Source: Ceratorhiza oryzae-sativae
Taxonomy: Eukaryota > Basidiomycota > Agaricomycetes > Cantharellales > Ceratobasidiaceae
Direction of reading: 5' to 3'
Length of the DNA: 10,159 nt
Assembly (NCBI GenBank): GCA_030998015.1
Contig: JARWMV010000229.1
Location: 1 to 10,159 of the forward strand
Shown here in pieces: positions 1 through 6,017 of this stretch. How positions within the stretch are numbered: the first letter of the stretch is position 1; every line of letters starts with the position of its first letter. Made by a program: the position numbers and the translations under genes. The notes beneath the pieces are model-generated. The model had not been told where the DNA came from. It did not search any database and worked only from the letters and a program-made list of their open reading frames with translations.

Positions 1-343
1 ACAAGTACACGCTGCTAGGGAACCTCTACAAGCGTGAAATTGTTGCACGTACGTGCAACAACTTCTAGGGGACGGGTCAGGAATTTGTTTTAATTAAATC
101 TTTACCCAGACAGAATCAGGATAAAATGGAGACGGGAAGGGATTTGGTTTATACCCCGATTGGCTAAGCCAATCGGGATTTGATATTGGAAAGGTCTGGA
201 AAATTCCCAAGTTCAGGGTCGGCAGTTTTGGAGTTCGTGAAAATCCGACCCGGCGTCACGCAGTGACGCTAAGGGTAAAATAACCCCATTTTGTCTAAGG
301 ACCGAAGGCCCATGACCCGCCGCCGTATGGACTCTAGGGCAGC
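1..343. other. cox1 downstream flank: repeats and AT-rich unique DNA, no gene seen
   Basis: It begins with partial R6 (inverted) and R5. From 80 it is unique DNA with short palindromes (CCCCGATTGGC/GCCAATCGGG at 154-177, GGGTCGG/CCGACCC at 218-251). No open frame or RNA gene was recognised. Confidence 0.6.
23..79. repeat. repeat R5, copy 1
   Basis: CCTCTACAAGCGTGAAATTG, then a GTTGCACGTACGTGCAAC palindrome and CTAGGGGACGGGTCA. It directly follows an inverted partial R6 (1-20). Confidence 0.9.
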
Positions 344-565
344 CCGCCGGCGTTAGAGGGAATCCTCAGATGAGGTAGCCTTGACCATGAGTCTCATGGT
401 CCAGGCTACCTCCCATAAAGATTCCCTCGTAGAAAATGACGACCGTTCGTCATTTTCAGCCGGCGGCTAAATATCGATATTATGCCGCGCACTAGCAATC
501 GCAAACGGTTGCGATTGCTCACGTTGGTTGGTGGGACAAGTCCCACCAGCAACTAACGCGCGCGG
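344..565. repeat. repeat R1, copy 1 (double-hairpin element)
   Basis: R1 is a 222-bp GC-rich unit made of two hairpin modules. Module 1 is closed by CCGCCGGC/GCCGGCGG and contains GAGGGAATC/GATTCCCTC plus a GAAAATGACGA stem. Module 2 is closed by CCGCGC/GCGCGCGG and contains GCAATCGCAA/TTGCGATTGC and TGGTGGGAC/GTCCCACCA. This copy sits inside a larger palindrome with CTCTAGG/CCTAGAG arms in the cox1 downstream flank. It recalls the double hairpin elements known from chytrid-type mitochondria. Confidence 0.95.
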
Positions 566-1039
566 GCTGGCTGAAACCTAGAGGGACAGGAGGCGGCGGA
601 AGGGCCGGCTCCTGCCCCCCAAACATGTGCAGCTACGCTGCATTGTTTGAGGGGCATACGATCGTGCAAGCACGATCCTCCGCCGGCCCGGTTCCGATTC
701 GAAGAATTCGGAAGCTGTGCTAATTGAGAAGAGGAACGAGCCCTGTTGGGCGGGATAGCGAAGGTTTCCCATAGTCGCCCGCTAGGATGAGTCGTCTTCC
801 CTCAGATGGAGGCAACGTAAAAACTGCAGGCGGGTCAGTGAATTACTTTATTTTTAAAGGGGTTCTTAACTTAATCGAGTGATTTGGGCTTAATTCCTCG
901 GCCAAGCCGAGAAAATTATGCCATTTTTACCATTTTGATCTAGGCATTTAACTTATTCGGAATTTTTGCTTCTTCCATTTCACTGAAGAGGAATATAAAT
1001 TTCCTGTGAAATGATTTGCAAGCCGAAATAATGCTCGGC
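566..1039. other. cox1 downstream flank: palindromes, then AT-rich 3' region
   Basis: 566-700 is a nested palindrome around an R4 hairpin. 840-1039 is AT-rich unique sequence just downstream of cox1 and probably represents its 3' untranslated region. It has hairpins CTCGGC(C)AAGCCGAG (898-911) and ATTTCACTGAAGAGGAA... but no recognisable gene. Confidence 0.5.
615..656. repeat. R4 hairpin (cox1 downstream flank)
   Basis: CCCCCCAAACATGTGCAGC / GCTGCATTGTTTGAGGGG stem, inside a larger GGCGGCGG/CCGCCGG-type palindrome. It produces a spurious short open frame on the minus strand. Confidence 0.85.
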
Positions 1040-1261
1040 CCGCCGGCGTTAGAGGGAATCCTCAGATGAGGTAGCCTTGACCATGAGTCTCATGGTCCAG
1101 GCTACCTCCCATAAAGATTCCCTCGTAGAAAATGACGACCGTTCGTCATTTTCAGCCGGCGGCTAAATATCGATATTATGCCGCGCACTAGCAATCGCAA
1201 ACGGTTGCGATTGCTCACGTTGGTTGGTGGGACAAGTCCCACCAGCAACTAACGCGCGCGG
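1040..1261. repeat. cox1: repeat R1, copy 2, overlapping the cox1 3' end
   Basis: A full 222-bp copy. The cox1 frame enters it at 1261 and stops at TAG 1163-1165, so R1 supplies the last ~32 codons and the stop. Confidence 0.95.
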
Positions 1262-1543
1262 AGATTGCACGGGTAACATATTAAATGCGTGGAATGGTGT
1301 TGGACTAGCCAATGCCCATTCTAATGAACTAGCTACTTGAGATTCGTTATTAAATTCTTGACTTGAAGTAAAGTAAGAAGGGATTGCCCATGGGTTGTTT
1401 GCGACTACTTTACCATTTACGAATGTATCGTAAATAATATAACCAAATAGAACTGTAGCGAAAACAGATATGATTGATCCATAACTTGAAATCGCATTCC
1501 AGGCGGAAAATGCATCTGGGTAATCAGGGATTCTTCGTGGCAT
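1163..1543 (-). CDS. cox1: cytochrome c oxidase subunit I, last exon
   Basis: This is the C-terminal exon of subunit I of cytochrome c oxidase, the core membrane subunit of complex IV in the mitochondrial inner membrane. The translation opens with MPRRIPDYPDAFSAWNAISS, continues through the last transmembrane helix (SIISVFATVLFGYIIYDTF) and reaches LEWALASPTPFHAFNMLPVQ, the usual C-terminus of fungal Cox1. All Trp codons are TGG. The exon starts at the ATG of MPRR, directly after an intron that ends in G, and joins the mini-exon at 4679-4721 to restore the conserved LAG-MPRR junction. Oddity: after PVQS the frame enters repeat R1 at 1261. About 32 repeat-encoded residues (PRALVAGGTC...HNIDI) follow before a TAG stop at 1163-1165. 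The family normally ends at or near PVQS, so the native stop appears to have been displaced by the insertion. Gene identity is certain; the true C-terminus is not. Confidence 0.95.
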   Translation of the reverse strand: MPRRIPDYPDAFSAWNAISSYGSIISVFATVLFGYIIYDTFVNGKVVANNPWAIPSYFTSSQEFNNESQVASSLEWALASPTPFHAFNMLPVQSPRALVAGGTCPTNQREQSQPFAIASARHNIDI

Positions 1544-1775
1544 CAAATATTAAGCCGAGCTTTAGCTCGGTATCTTATTTTCACCAATTCCCCTCTGGGG
1601 TGGCAAATTAGGCGTTAAATCATCCCTCGTCCCCTTGCTTCGACACAGACAGCAATTAACGCCATAGTGTCGGTGCAGGGCCCAGATCTTGTAGATCTAG
1701 ACGAAGGTTAACAAAGGCATCCTGCTCAACTGGGCGGATGCCAGAATGTTTTTGTAAATAAAATTATTAATATAT

Positions 1776-1831
1776 GGACTATATCTTATTGCACTATCTA
1801 AACTACTCGACACAGGAGTTATAGTCCCTGC
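1776..1831 (-). ncRNA. group I core of intron 1: R and S elements (P7/P8)
   Basis: On the minus strand, 1787-1776 reads AAGATATAGTCC, the S element of group I introns. Positions 1831-1820 read GCAGGGACTATA, the R element. GGGACTATA and TATAGTCC pair to form P7, with P8 between them. This is the guanosine-binding part of the ribozyme and places the intron 3' half here, about 230 nt from the 3' splice site. It is in the same orientation as cox1. Confidence 0.85.
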
Positions 1832-1884
1832 ACACGGAGGGTCATGTTTACATGACCGGCTCCGGCCCCATCCGCCGTCTCCTG

Positions 1885-1925
1885 CCCCTCAAACATGTGC
1901 AGCTACGCTGCATTGTTTGAGGGGC
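1885..1925. repeat. R4 hairpin (intron 1)
   Basis: A copy of the 615-656 hairpin, followed by a CCCCCCAATAAGG...GGCCATTGCCTTGTTGGGGG palindrome (1931-1999) of the type seen beside other R4 copies. Confidence 0.85.
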
Positions 1926-2091
1926 ATCCGCCCCCCAATAAGGTAATGGCCCCCCCCAATACGTTTGTGACGCATTGGGAGGCCATTGCCTTGTTGGGGG
2001 TCTACAGGGAACCCCAAACTAATTAGTTTTGAGTATTCACCCTCAAGCGCCGGAGCCGTCTGTGTACGGCTTAAGCCGCACACAGACGTCT

Positions 2092-2148
2092 CCTCTACAA
2101 GCGTGAAATTGTTGCACGTACGTGCAACAACTTCTAGGGGACGGGTCA
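2092..2148. repeat. repeat R5, copy 2
   Basis: Identical to copy 1 and preceded by the GTCTGTGTACGGC/GCCGCACACAGAC palindrome (2053-2090). Confidence 0.9.
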
Positions 2149-2162
2149 AGCTCGTTCCTAGT

Positions 2163-2227
2163 GCCCCCCAAACATGTGCAGCGGACCCAATCCCAGGTGG
2201 GAGGGTCCGCTGCATTGTTTGAGGGGC
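2163..2227. repeat. R4 hairpin with a second hairpin nested in its loop
   Basis: R4 arms are present, but the loop is replaced by GCGGACCC...GGGTCCGC. This shows elements inserting into each other's loops. Confidence 0.85.
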
Positions 2228-2314
2228 ATCCGGCGTCGGGTAGGGTTTAGCCCCGCCGGGGCCCCCAGGCGGGAAAGATCAAAGGTGCACCTGACGCCCT
2301 GGTGTTGGAGTATA

Positions 2315-2360
2315 CCGCGCAAAGGAGACCATTTGGTGCTGATTCCACCACCAAGCGCAG
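2315..2360. repeat. GCGCAAAGG / TTGGTG-GATTCCACCA palindrome, copy 1
   Basis: Almost the same unit occurs at 2612-2657. The surrounding 2230-2400 holds other palindromes and no gene. Confidence 0.75.
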
Positions 2361-2399
2361 CACAGCTTCCATAAGTTAAAAAAATTTAAGACCTCGGAA

Positions 2400-2465
2400 G
2401 CCCATGAAAAATTAGGCAGTGGCCTTCGTTGGGGCGCCATTTATACTTACCCAGCAGGGCGGAGA
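2400..2465 (-). ncRNA. probable P4-P6 (P and Q) region of intron 1
   Basis: On the minus strand the segment contains CCCTGCTGGG followed by a stem-rich stretch and GGCCACTGCC. The TGCTGG string matches the P element of the intact core at 5199-5350. The CCACTGCC string recurs just before the R elements of two other introns in this window (CCACTACC near 3675, CCACTGCC near 7955). It is separated from the R/S pair at 1776-1831 by about 560 bp of palindromic repeats, which would have to fold out as loops. This is inferred from similarity between introns in the window; no structure was computed. Confidence 0.5.
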
Positions 2466-2611
2466 GAAATCGCCATAGCCGAGCCTTGGACTTGGATGGT
2501 GATTAATCAACATCGTTCCTATCAAAGACGCTCGCTAGGAACGAGGCTTGGGTCCGGAAGCGAAATTTGATTTTTTATAAACTAAAATTGTAAAAGTAAC
2601 TATGAATTAAT

Positions 2612-2657
2612 TCCGCGCAAAGGGACCATTTGGTGGTGATTCCACCACCAAGCGCAG
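2612..2657. repeat. GCGCAAAGG / TTGGTG-GATTCCACCA palindrome, copy 2
   Basis: It lies in intron 1. The neighbouring unique stretch 2461-2580 is hairpin-rich (CGTTCCTA/TAGGAACG) and is probably intron RNA structure. Confidence 0.75.
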
Positions 2658-2791
2658 GCCGACACGGTTACCAATTGACGCCCTTGTGCTGGTGTAACCG
2701 TGCCTACCCCTTGGGGGGCGCGGATTACGTAGACAGCTAAGCTTAATTCCTGACCCCCGATTTGCGCCAAATCGGACTCTTCCCTTACAGG

Positions 2792-2889
2792 CCCCCGCTA
2801 ATCGATGTAGATTTGCCTTCGCAAATCATCGATTAGTGGGAGCCCTCCGCGCTTAGGCCGCCCTGCGGGCGATCAAAGAGCGCGGAGGG
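2792..2889. repeat. R7-type palindrome (inverted relative to 6448-6588)
   Basis: A CCCCGCTAATCGATG/CATCGATTAGTGGGAG stem plus a CTCCGCGCTTAGGCC stem. It lies in intron 1 and abuts R6. Confidence 0.8.
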
Positions 2890-2941
2890 GAAGAGGTTCC
2901 CTAGCAGCGTGTACTTGTACACGCTGACGACAGGGTTAGGG
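2887..2941. repeat. repeat R6, copy 1
   Basis: GGGGAAGAGGTTCCCTAGCAGC, then GTGTACTTGTACAC and GACGACAGGGTTAGGGT. It breaks the unique intron 1 sequence just before the conserved segment at 2966. Confidence 0.85.
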
Positions 2942-2965
2942 TGTTAGCAAAAGCATGGCGGTGGT

Positions 2966-2990
2966 AAATTGAAGTGGGGCTAATGCAGTA
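2966..2990 (-). ncRNA. probable 5' core segment (near P3) of intron 1
   Basis: Plus-strand TTGAAGTGGGGCTAATGC at 2969-2986 is nearly identical to 5331-5348 (one difference). In intron 2 that segment lies just upstream, in the intron sense, of the P element. In intron 2 the following CTTTC can pair with GAAAG after R to form P3. The shared segment suggests that introns 1 and 2 are related and marks the 5' part of the intron 1 core. Confidence 0.5.
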
Positions 2991-3134
2991 CTCATAAACC
3001 CCGCAACCCTTGCGGTCGGGGACACCTTCTCGTATGCTCTGTACTCGCAATTGCAGTACAGAGCTTACCATAGCCAAGGTGTTTTATGGGCGGTAAGTTC
3101 TTACCGCGCTTGGTTCCCTTTGCGCGCTCTTCCC

Positions 3135-3190
3135 GACCCGTCCCCTAGAAGTTGTTGCACGTACGTGCAACAATTTCACGCTTGTAGAGG
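3135..3190. repeat. repeat R5, copy 3 (inverted)
   Basis: The reverse complement of copies 1 and 2, followed by the same GTCTGTGTGCGGC-type palindrome (3191-3231). It forms a long inverted repeat with 2053-2148. Confidence 0.9.
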
Positions 3191-3272
3191 AGACGTCTGT
3201 GTGCGGCTTAAGCCGTACACAGACGGCTCCGAAGCTTGAGGGGTCATAAATTTTGGTGTAATAAAATCCAAC

Positions 3273-3366
3273 GCTCTCTGATCGCGCCTTTAGGCGCGGC
3301 CTAAGCGCTGAGGACTCCTAAATTGGGGGTGATTTGCGCAGGCAAATCTACACCCCCAATTTGGGG
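3273..3366. repeat. R7-related palindrome next to tRNA-Trp
   Basis: CTCTCTGATCGCGCC..., CCTAAATTGGGGGTGATTTG and their reversals. An inverted copy lies at 5607-5702. It ends five bases before the tRNA acceptor stem. Confidence 0.8.
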
Positions 3367-3371
3367 TTTGA

Positions 3372-3442
3372 AAGAGCGTCGTATAACGGTAGTATTATGA
3401 TCTCCAAAATCACAGGTAGGTGTTCGATTCGCCTCGCTCTTG
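3372..3442 (+). tRNA. trnW: tRNA-Trp (CCA)
   Basis: The acceptor stem is perfect: AAGAGCG (3372-3378) pairs with CGCTCTT (3435-3441), with discriminator G at 3442. The T arm is AGGTG-TTCGATT-CGCCT (five pairs, 3420-3434). The anticodon loop CTCCAAA has anticodon CCA at 3404-3406 on a stem with one A-C mismatch at its top. The D arm is weak (about three pairs) but has the GG of the D loop. CCA reads only UGG, which fits UGA being a stop rather than Trp here. The gene lies on the strand opposite cox1, within intron 1 and between palindromic repeats. CCA is presumably added after transcription. Confidence 0.9.
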
Positions 3443-3602
3443 TTTAATTCACCAAAATGGTTTAGGACTTACAACCCCATAACCATTTTTGAGTACGGCA
3501 GCGCTCCTGTGGGCCCTCTTCGGTGCCCTACGAGGAAGCTGCAGTAAGTTATTTTTATTTTATTTTAGCCTGAAATTATCATTTATAATAGTGCAATGAC
3601 AC

Positions 3603-3745
3603 GTATAGTCTCTGAGATGTTTAATTATATCCCCCACTTGTGGGCGCGGCCTCCGCCATGAAGGATAAAATTTGGGTAGTGGCCCCCGTTGGGACGCTAT
3701 AAAATAAGGCTTATTAGAGTCGCACTGCCCTTTGTTCTCTCTCAC
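3603..3745 (-). ncRNA. second, partial group I core inside intron 1
   Basis: The minus strand reads CTCAGAGACTATAC at 3616-3603, a standard R element. Upstream of it, at about 3665-3740, GCGACTCTAATAAGCCTTA closely resembles the P/P5 segment of the intron at 5199-5350, followed by GGCCACTACCC. No S element that would complete P7 is visible between 1840 and 3600 on this strand. It may be a remnant of an inserted intron, one half of a twintron, or a duplicated core. A 61-codon open frame over this RNA structure is not taken as a gene. Confidence 0.6.
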
Positions 3746-3955
3746 GATACTCCGACACAGGCGCCTGAAAGACGCTGCTGTGTCGGCATTACCTCGTTTT
3801 TTTTTTCGAAAAACGACTTACCCTGGTAGGGCGCGGACTATGCCCTTACAGTATAGTACTACACCGGAAGGGAAAAAGGGTGAGGGGATTGTAAACATCT
3901 GCTGATTGTTTCTTTACTTAATTCCCATAGCTGCCGCTGTTAGATCGCTCTATCT

Positions 3956-3985
3956 TACCCGTGCCCGCCTACGATCGCAGCTTAA
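3956..3985. repeat. repeat R10, copy 1 (inverted relative to 9486-9518)
   Basis: ACCCGTGCCCGCCTACGATC followed by GCAGCT. The downstream 3986-4140 is a GC-rich nested palindrome block (CGTGGTGG...CCACCACG) with a spurious open frame. Confidence 0.75.
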
Positions 3986-4237
3986 GCTGCGGCCCTGGCG
4001 TGCGCGGGCTCGCGGCCAGAGGGGCCGCCTCGCGCACAACCTCGGAATCAGGCGCCTCCCGTGGTGGATGGGCCCGAGCGTAGCGACGGTCCTCACCACC
4101 ACGGGGGGTACGATAGAGCGGCCGATTGCGGCAGCGTACTCCTAATTTTCTCGCTTACGCGAGAAAATTGGGGTAAATTCATAAGTTCTAATATTTTGAC
4201 TTAGTTGATAAGTAATTAGAGCAGTATTTTAAAATTC

Positions 4238-4296
4238 GGAGGGGAAGAGGTTCCCTAGCAGCGTGTACTTGTACACGCTGACGACAGGGTTAGGGT
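4238..4296. repeat. repeat R6, copy 2
   Basis: Same as copy 1. It is followed by AGGACCGAAGGCC, which also occurs at 298-311. Confidence 0.85.
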
Positions 4297-4358
4297 AGGA
4301 CCGAAGGCCCGGAGAAAAATAGAATTAATTCCAAAATGTTTTGGGGAATTATTTTTGA

Positions 4359-4605
4359 CCCGTGCACGCCTGCGAACGCCCTGGCTTAAGCCAAGCAAGC
4401 TTGGCTCATATTGACCTTAAGGTCAATAATCAAGCCAAGGCGGCCCTGGCGTGCGCGCGGCGTCTGATTCCGAGGTACCCTGGAACTTAAAGTTCCAGGG
4501 TACCTCGCAATACCTCGCCGCGAACGCGGCCTCGATAACCAAACCCCTCGGGTCAACAGCATGTATTTATATATAAATACAATGCTGGATGACCCTAAGC
4601 GGGGG
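4359..4605. mobile_element. R3 palindromic element, copy 1, flanked by TTTGA
   Basis: Ends are CCCGTGCACGCC and AAGCGGGGG. TTTGA direct repeats flank it (4354-4358 and 4606-4610). Internal hairpins are GAGGTACCCTGGAACTT/AAGTTCCAGGGTACCTC, GCCGCGAACGCGGC, and CAGCAT-GTATTTATATATAAATAC-ATGCTG (with one extra A). This copy has an additional nested GGCTTAAGCC/TTGACCTTAAGGTCAA region not in copy 2. No protein is encoded, so it resembles a miniature, non-autonomous insertion. Confidence 0.8.
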
Positions 4606-4678
4606 TTTGATTTTAAAATAGAAATTTCCAGCATAGAGTGTTCTATCTTTAAATTTAAAGAAGGGCATTTTCGAGAAT

Positions 4679-4721
4679 ACCGGCAAGGCCTAGGAAGTGT
4701 TGAGGAAAGAACGTTAAATTA
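4679..4721 (-). CDS. cox1: cox1 mini-exon NLTFFPQHFLGLAG
   Basis: This 43-nt exon encodes NLTFFPQHFLGLAG, the highly conserved stretch of Cox1 immediately before MPRRIPDYPD; its His lies near the haem/copper site region of the subunit. It starts with one nucleotide (T) completing the previous codon and ends GGT at 4679. The last exon base is T and the flanking introns end in G (4722 and 1544), as group I splicing requires. The preceding exon (expected ...IHFWLMFIGV) is not in the window, so it must lie beyond 10159. Introns at both borders match known cox1 insertion points, before NLTFF and between LAG and MPRR. No other cox1 exon was found between 1544 and 10159. Confidence 0.9.
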
Positions 4722-4853
4722 CAAAATTAAAATTATAATTATTATAACCCTCGAGAATCGGCTGAAATCTTGGTTTACACCTAAGATTTAGCCGATGCGT
4801 GGGGGGTCAATGGCGACATTGCAATTATTGGGGGTCACCGTCGACGGTACTCG

Positions 4854-4896
4854 CCCTGCCTAGGCAACTGCGCTTTAGCGCACGTCTTGGCAGGGG
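4854..4896. repeat. R9 hairpin, copy 1
   Basis: CCCTGCCTAGGCAACTGCGC / GCGCACGTCTTGGCAGGGG, inside R2. Confidence 0.85.
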
Positions 4897-4949
4897 TAAG
4901 AATGCAAAGCATTCTCGGCCGCACCGTCTGCCCCCCGATATTGTAATGC

Positions 4950-5171
4950 CCGCCGGCGTTAGAGGGAATCCTCAGATGAGGTAGCCTTGACCATGAGTCT
5001 CATGGTCCAGGCTACCTCCCATAAAGATTCCCTCGTAGAAAATGACGACCGTTCGTCATTTTCAGCCGGCGGCTAAATATCGATATTATGCCGCGCACTA
5101 GCAATCGCAAACGGTTGCGATTGCTCACGTTGGTTGGTGGGACAAGTCCCACCAGCAACTAACGCGCGCGG
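4950..5171. repeat. repeat R1, copy 3, nested in R2
   Basis: A full 222-bp copy in the loop of an R2 element. Its flanks AATG (just left) and AATG (just right, after one C) could be a target duplication, but they also belong to the R2 palindrome arms. Confidence 0.95.
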
Positions 5172-5198
5172 CAATGTCGGGGGTCGACGGTTAATTTC

Positions 5199-5350
5199 GG
5201 ACTATATCTTGCCATAATTTATCAATTTAGATATTTATGGATAAAGCTCTTTCGTATAGTCTCTAAGGATATTTACCCCGCCGACGGGGAAGTATTTAAG
5301 CTTTATTAGAGTTTCCAGCAAATAGAAAGATTGAAGTGGAGCTAATGCTT
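5199..5350 (-). ncRNA. complete group I core of intron 2
   Basis: On the minus strand, in order, there are ATTTGCTGGAAACTC (P, about 5311-5325), a P5/P6 region with the hairpin CCCCGTCGGCGGGG (5276-5289), the R element CTTAGAGACTATAC (5267-5254) and the S element AAGATATAGTCC (5210-5199). R and S pair as P7. CTTTC before P pairs with GAAAG after R as P3. The arrangement and spacing are textbook for a mitochondrial group I ribozyme. It is the one core in the window not split by a repeat. Confidence 0.9.
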
Positions 5351-5420
5351 TTTTATTATATATTACGGCTGCTTAAATCTAATTTCGAGGAGTTGATTGT
5401 ATCATCCATTCTTTACCTTA

Positions 5421-5462
5421 CCCTGCCAAGACGTGCGCTAAAGCGCAGTTGCCCAGGCAGGG
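5421..5462. repeat. R9 hairpin, copy 2 (inverted)
   Basis: The reverse complement of copy 1. It stands alone in intron 2 upstream of the core. Confidence 0.85.
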
Positions 5463-5552
5463 TGTAATAATACCCCGCCGAATAATTGACGGAAGTTGAT
5501 CTGGTCAGACCAACTGACTTTTTTGCAGACGTCAATTTTCCGAAGGCGGCAA

Positions 5553-5612
5553 TGCGCGCTACGCGCGCGGTATCTAAGTTATTTTTTATAGTTGTCCATC
5601 TAACATTCCCCC
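5553..5612 (-). pseudogene. GIY-YIG gene segment 6: C-terminal helix-turn-helix-like end
   Basis: The translation GNVRWTTIKNNLDT resembles the C-terminal NUMOD helix-turn-helix of intron endonucleases (xVRxTTIxxNLDT pattern). It lies between an R7 repeat (5607-5702) and a short GC palindrome (about 5553-5572). It is short, so the assignment rests on motif and position. Confidence 0.5.
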
Positions 5613-5702
5613 AAATTGGGGGTGTAGATTTGCCTGCGCAAATCACCCCCAATTTAGGAGTCCTCAGCGCTTAGGCCGCGCCTAAAGGCGCGATCAGAGA
5701 GT
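5607..5702. repeat. R7-related palindrome in the GIY-YIG gene
   Basis: An inverted copy of 3273-3366. It separates the helix-turn-helix-like coding piece from the R4 copy at 5726-5768. Confidence 0.8.
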
Positions 5703-5725
5703 TGGAGAAATGTTGTTTCCAAAAA

Positions 5726-5768
5726 CACCCCCAAACATGTGCAGCTACGCTGCATTGTTTGGGGGTGG
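5726..5768. repeat. R4 hairpin (intron 2, left)
   Basis: CACCCCCAAACATGTGCAGC / GCTGCATTGTTTGGGGGTG. The flanks CCAAAA and TTTTGG extend the stem, as at 9835-9890. Confidence 0.85.
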
Positions 5769-5795
5769 TTTTGGCCAAGCCCTTCGGGCAGCTCC

Positions 5796-6017
5796 CCGCC
5801 GGCGTTAGAGGGAATCCTCAGATGAGGTAGCCTTGACCATGAGTCTCATGGTCCAGGCTACCTCCCATAAAGATTCCCTCGTAGAAAATGACGACCGTTC
5901 GTCATTTTCAGCCGGCGGCTAAATATCGATATTATGCCGCGCACTAGCAATCGCAAACGGTTGCGATTGCTCACGTTGGTTGGTGGGACAAGTCCCACCA
6001 GCAACTAACGCGCGCGG
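5796..6017. repeat. repeat R1, copy 4, in the GIY-YIG gene
   Basis: A full 222-bp copy immediately after the coding segment that ends ...IFPS. It separates the linker domain from the C-terminal helix-turn-helix-like piece. Confidence 0.95.

Larger units (their letters stand above)
1544..4678 (-). other. cox1 group I intron 1 (between LAG and MPRR)
   Basis: The interval between the two adjacent cox1 exons is about 3.1 kb and must be removed to give contiguous Cox1. It holds a group I catalytic core toward its 3' end (S at 1776-1787, R at 1820-1831, likely P/Q at 2400-2465, likely P3-side sequence near 2969-2986). It also holds a second partial core (3603-3745), a tRNA-Trp on the opposite strand, and many palindromic repeats. 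No endonuclease frame is recognisable, so any HEG has been lost. The stretch 1545-1775 is unique and hairpin-rich (for example 1553-1570 and 1713-1741) and fits the P9 domain. The internal-guide pairing could not be settled by eye. Intron boundaries follow from exon protein continuity and the T/G rule. Confidence 0.8.
4748..5190. repeat. repeat R2, copy 1 (CCCTCGAGAATCG ... GGGTCGACGG)
   Basis: A composite element with fixed ends CCCTCGAGAATCG and GGGGGTCGACGG. Inside are a CGGCTGAAATCTT/AAGATTTAGCCG hairpin, the R9 hairpin and an R1 copy. It lies in intron 2 between the 3' exon and the S element, in the P9 region. Confidence 0.85.

Noticed and set aside
1889..2374. Open frames on both strands over 1889-2374
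   Set aside because: They run through R4, R5 and GTCTGTGT palindromes; the same sequence elsewhere gives similar spurious frames.
2461..2580. Possible rRNA fragment, as in chlamydomonad algae with scrambled rRNA
   Set aside because: No conserved rRNA core motif was found here or elsewhere in the window; the hairpins fit intron structure, and the cox1 C-terminus is fungal-like.
3560..3745. 61-codon minus-strand frame
   Set aside because: It overlies the R element and P/P5 structure of a group I core and has no protein motif.
3838..3860. S-like element (GGCATAGTCC on the minus strand)
   Set aside because: No R partner (GACTATG) lies upstream of it on the minus strand, and it is on the wrong side of the R at 3603-3616.
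3906..4145. 79-codon plus-strand frame rich in Arg
   Set aside because: It translates a GC-rich nested palindrome block, and part of it is the R10 repeat.
4561..4791. 76-codon plus-strand frame
   Set aside because: It is antisense to the cox1 mini-exon and the intron 5' end and runs into R2.
5486..5674. 62-codon plus-strand frame
   Set aside because: It is antisense to the C-terminal GIY-YIG piece and the R7 repeat.
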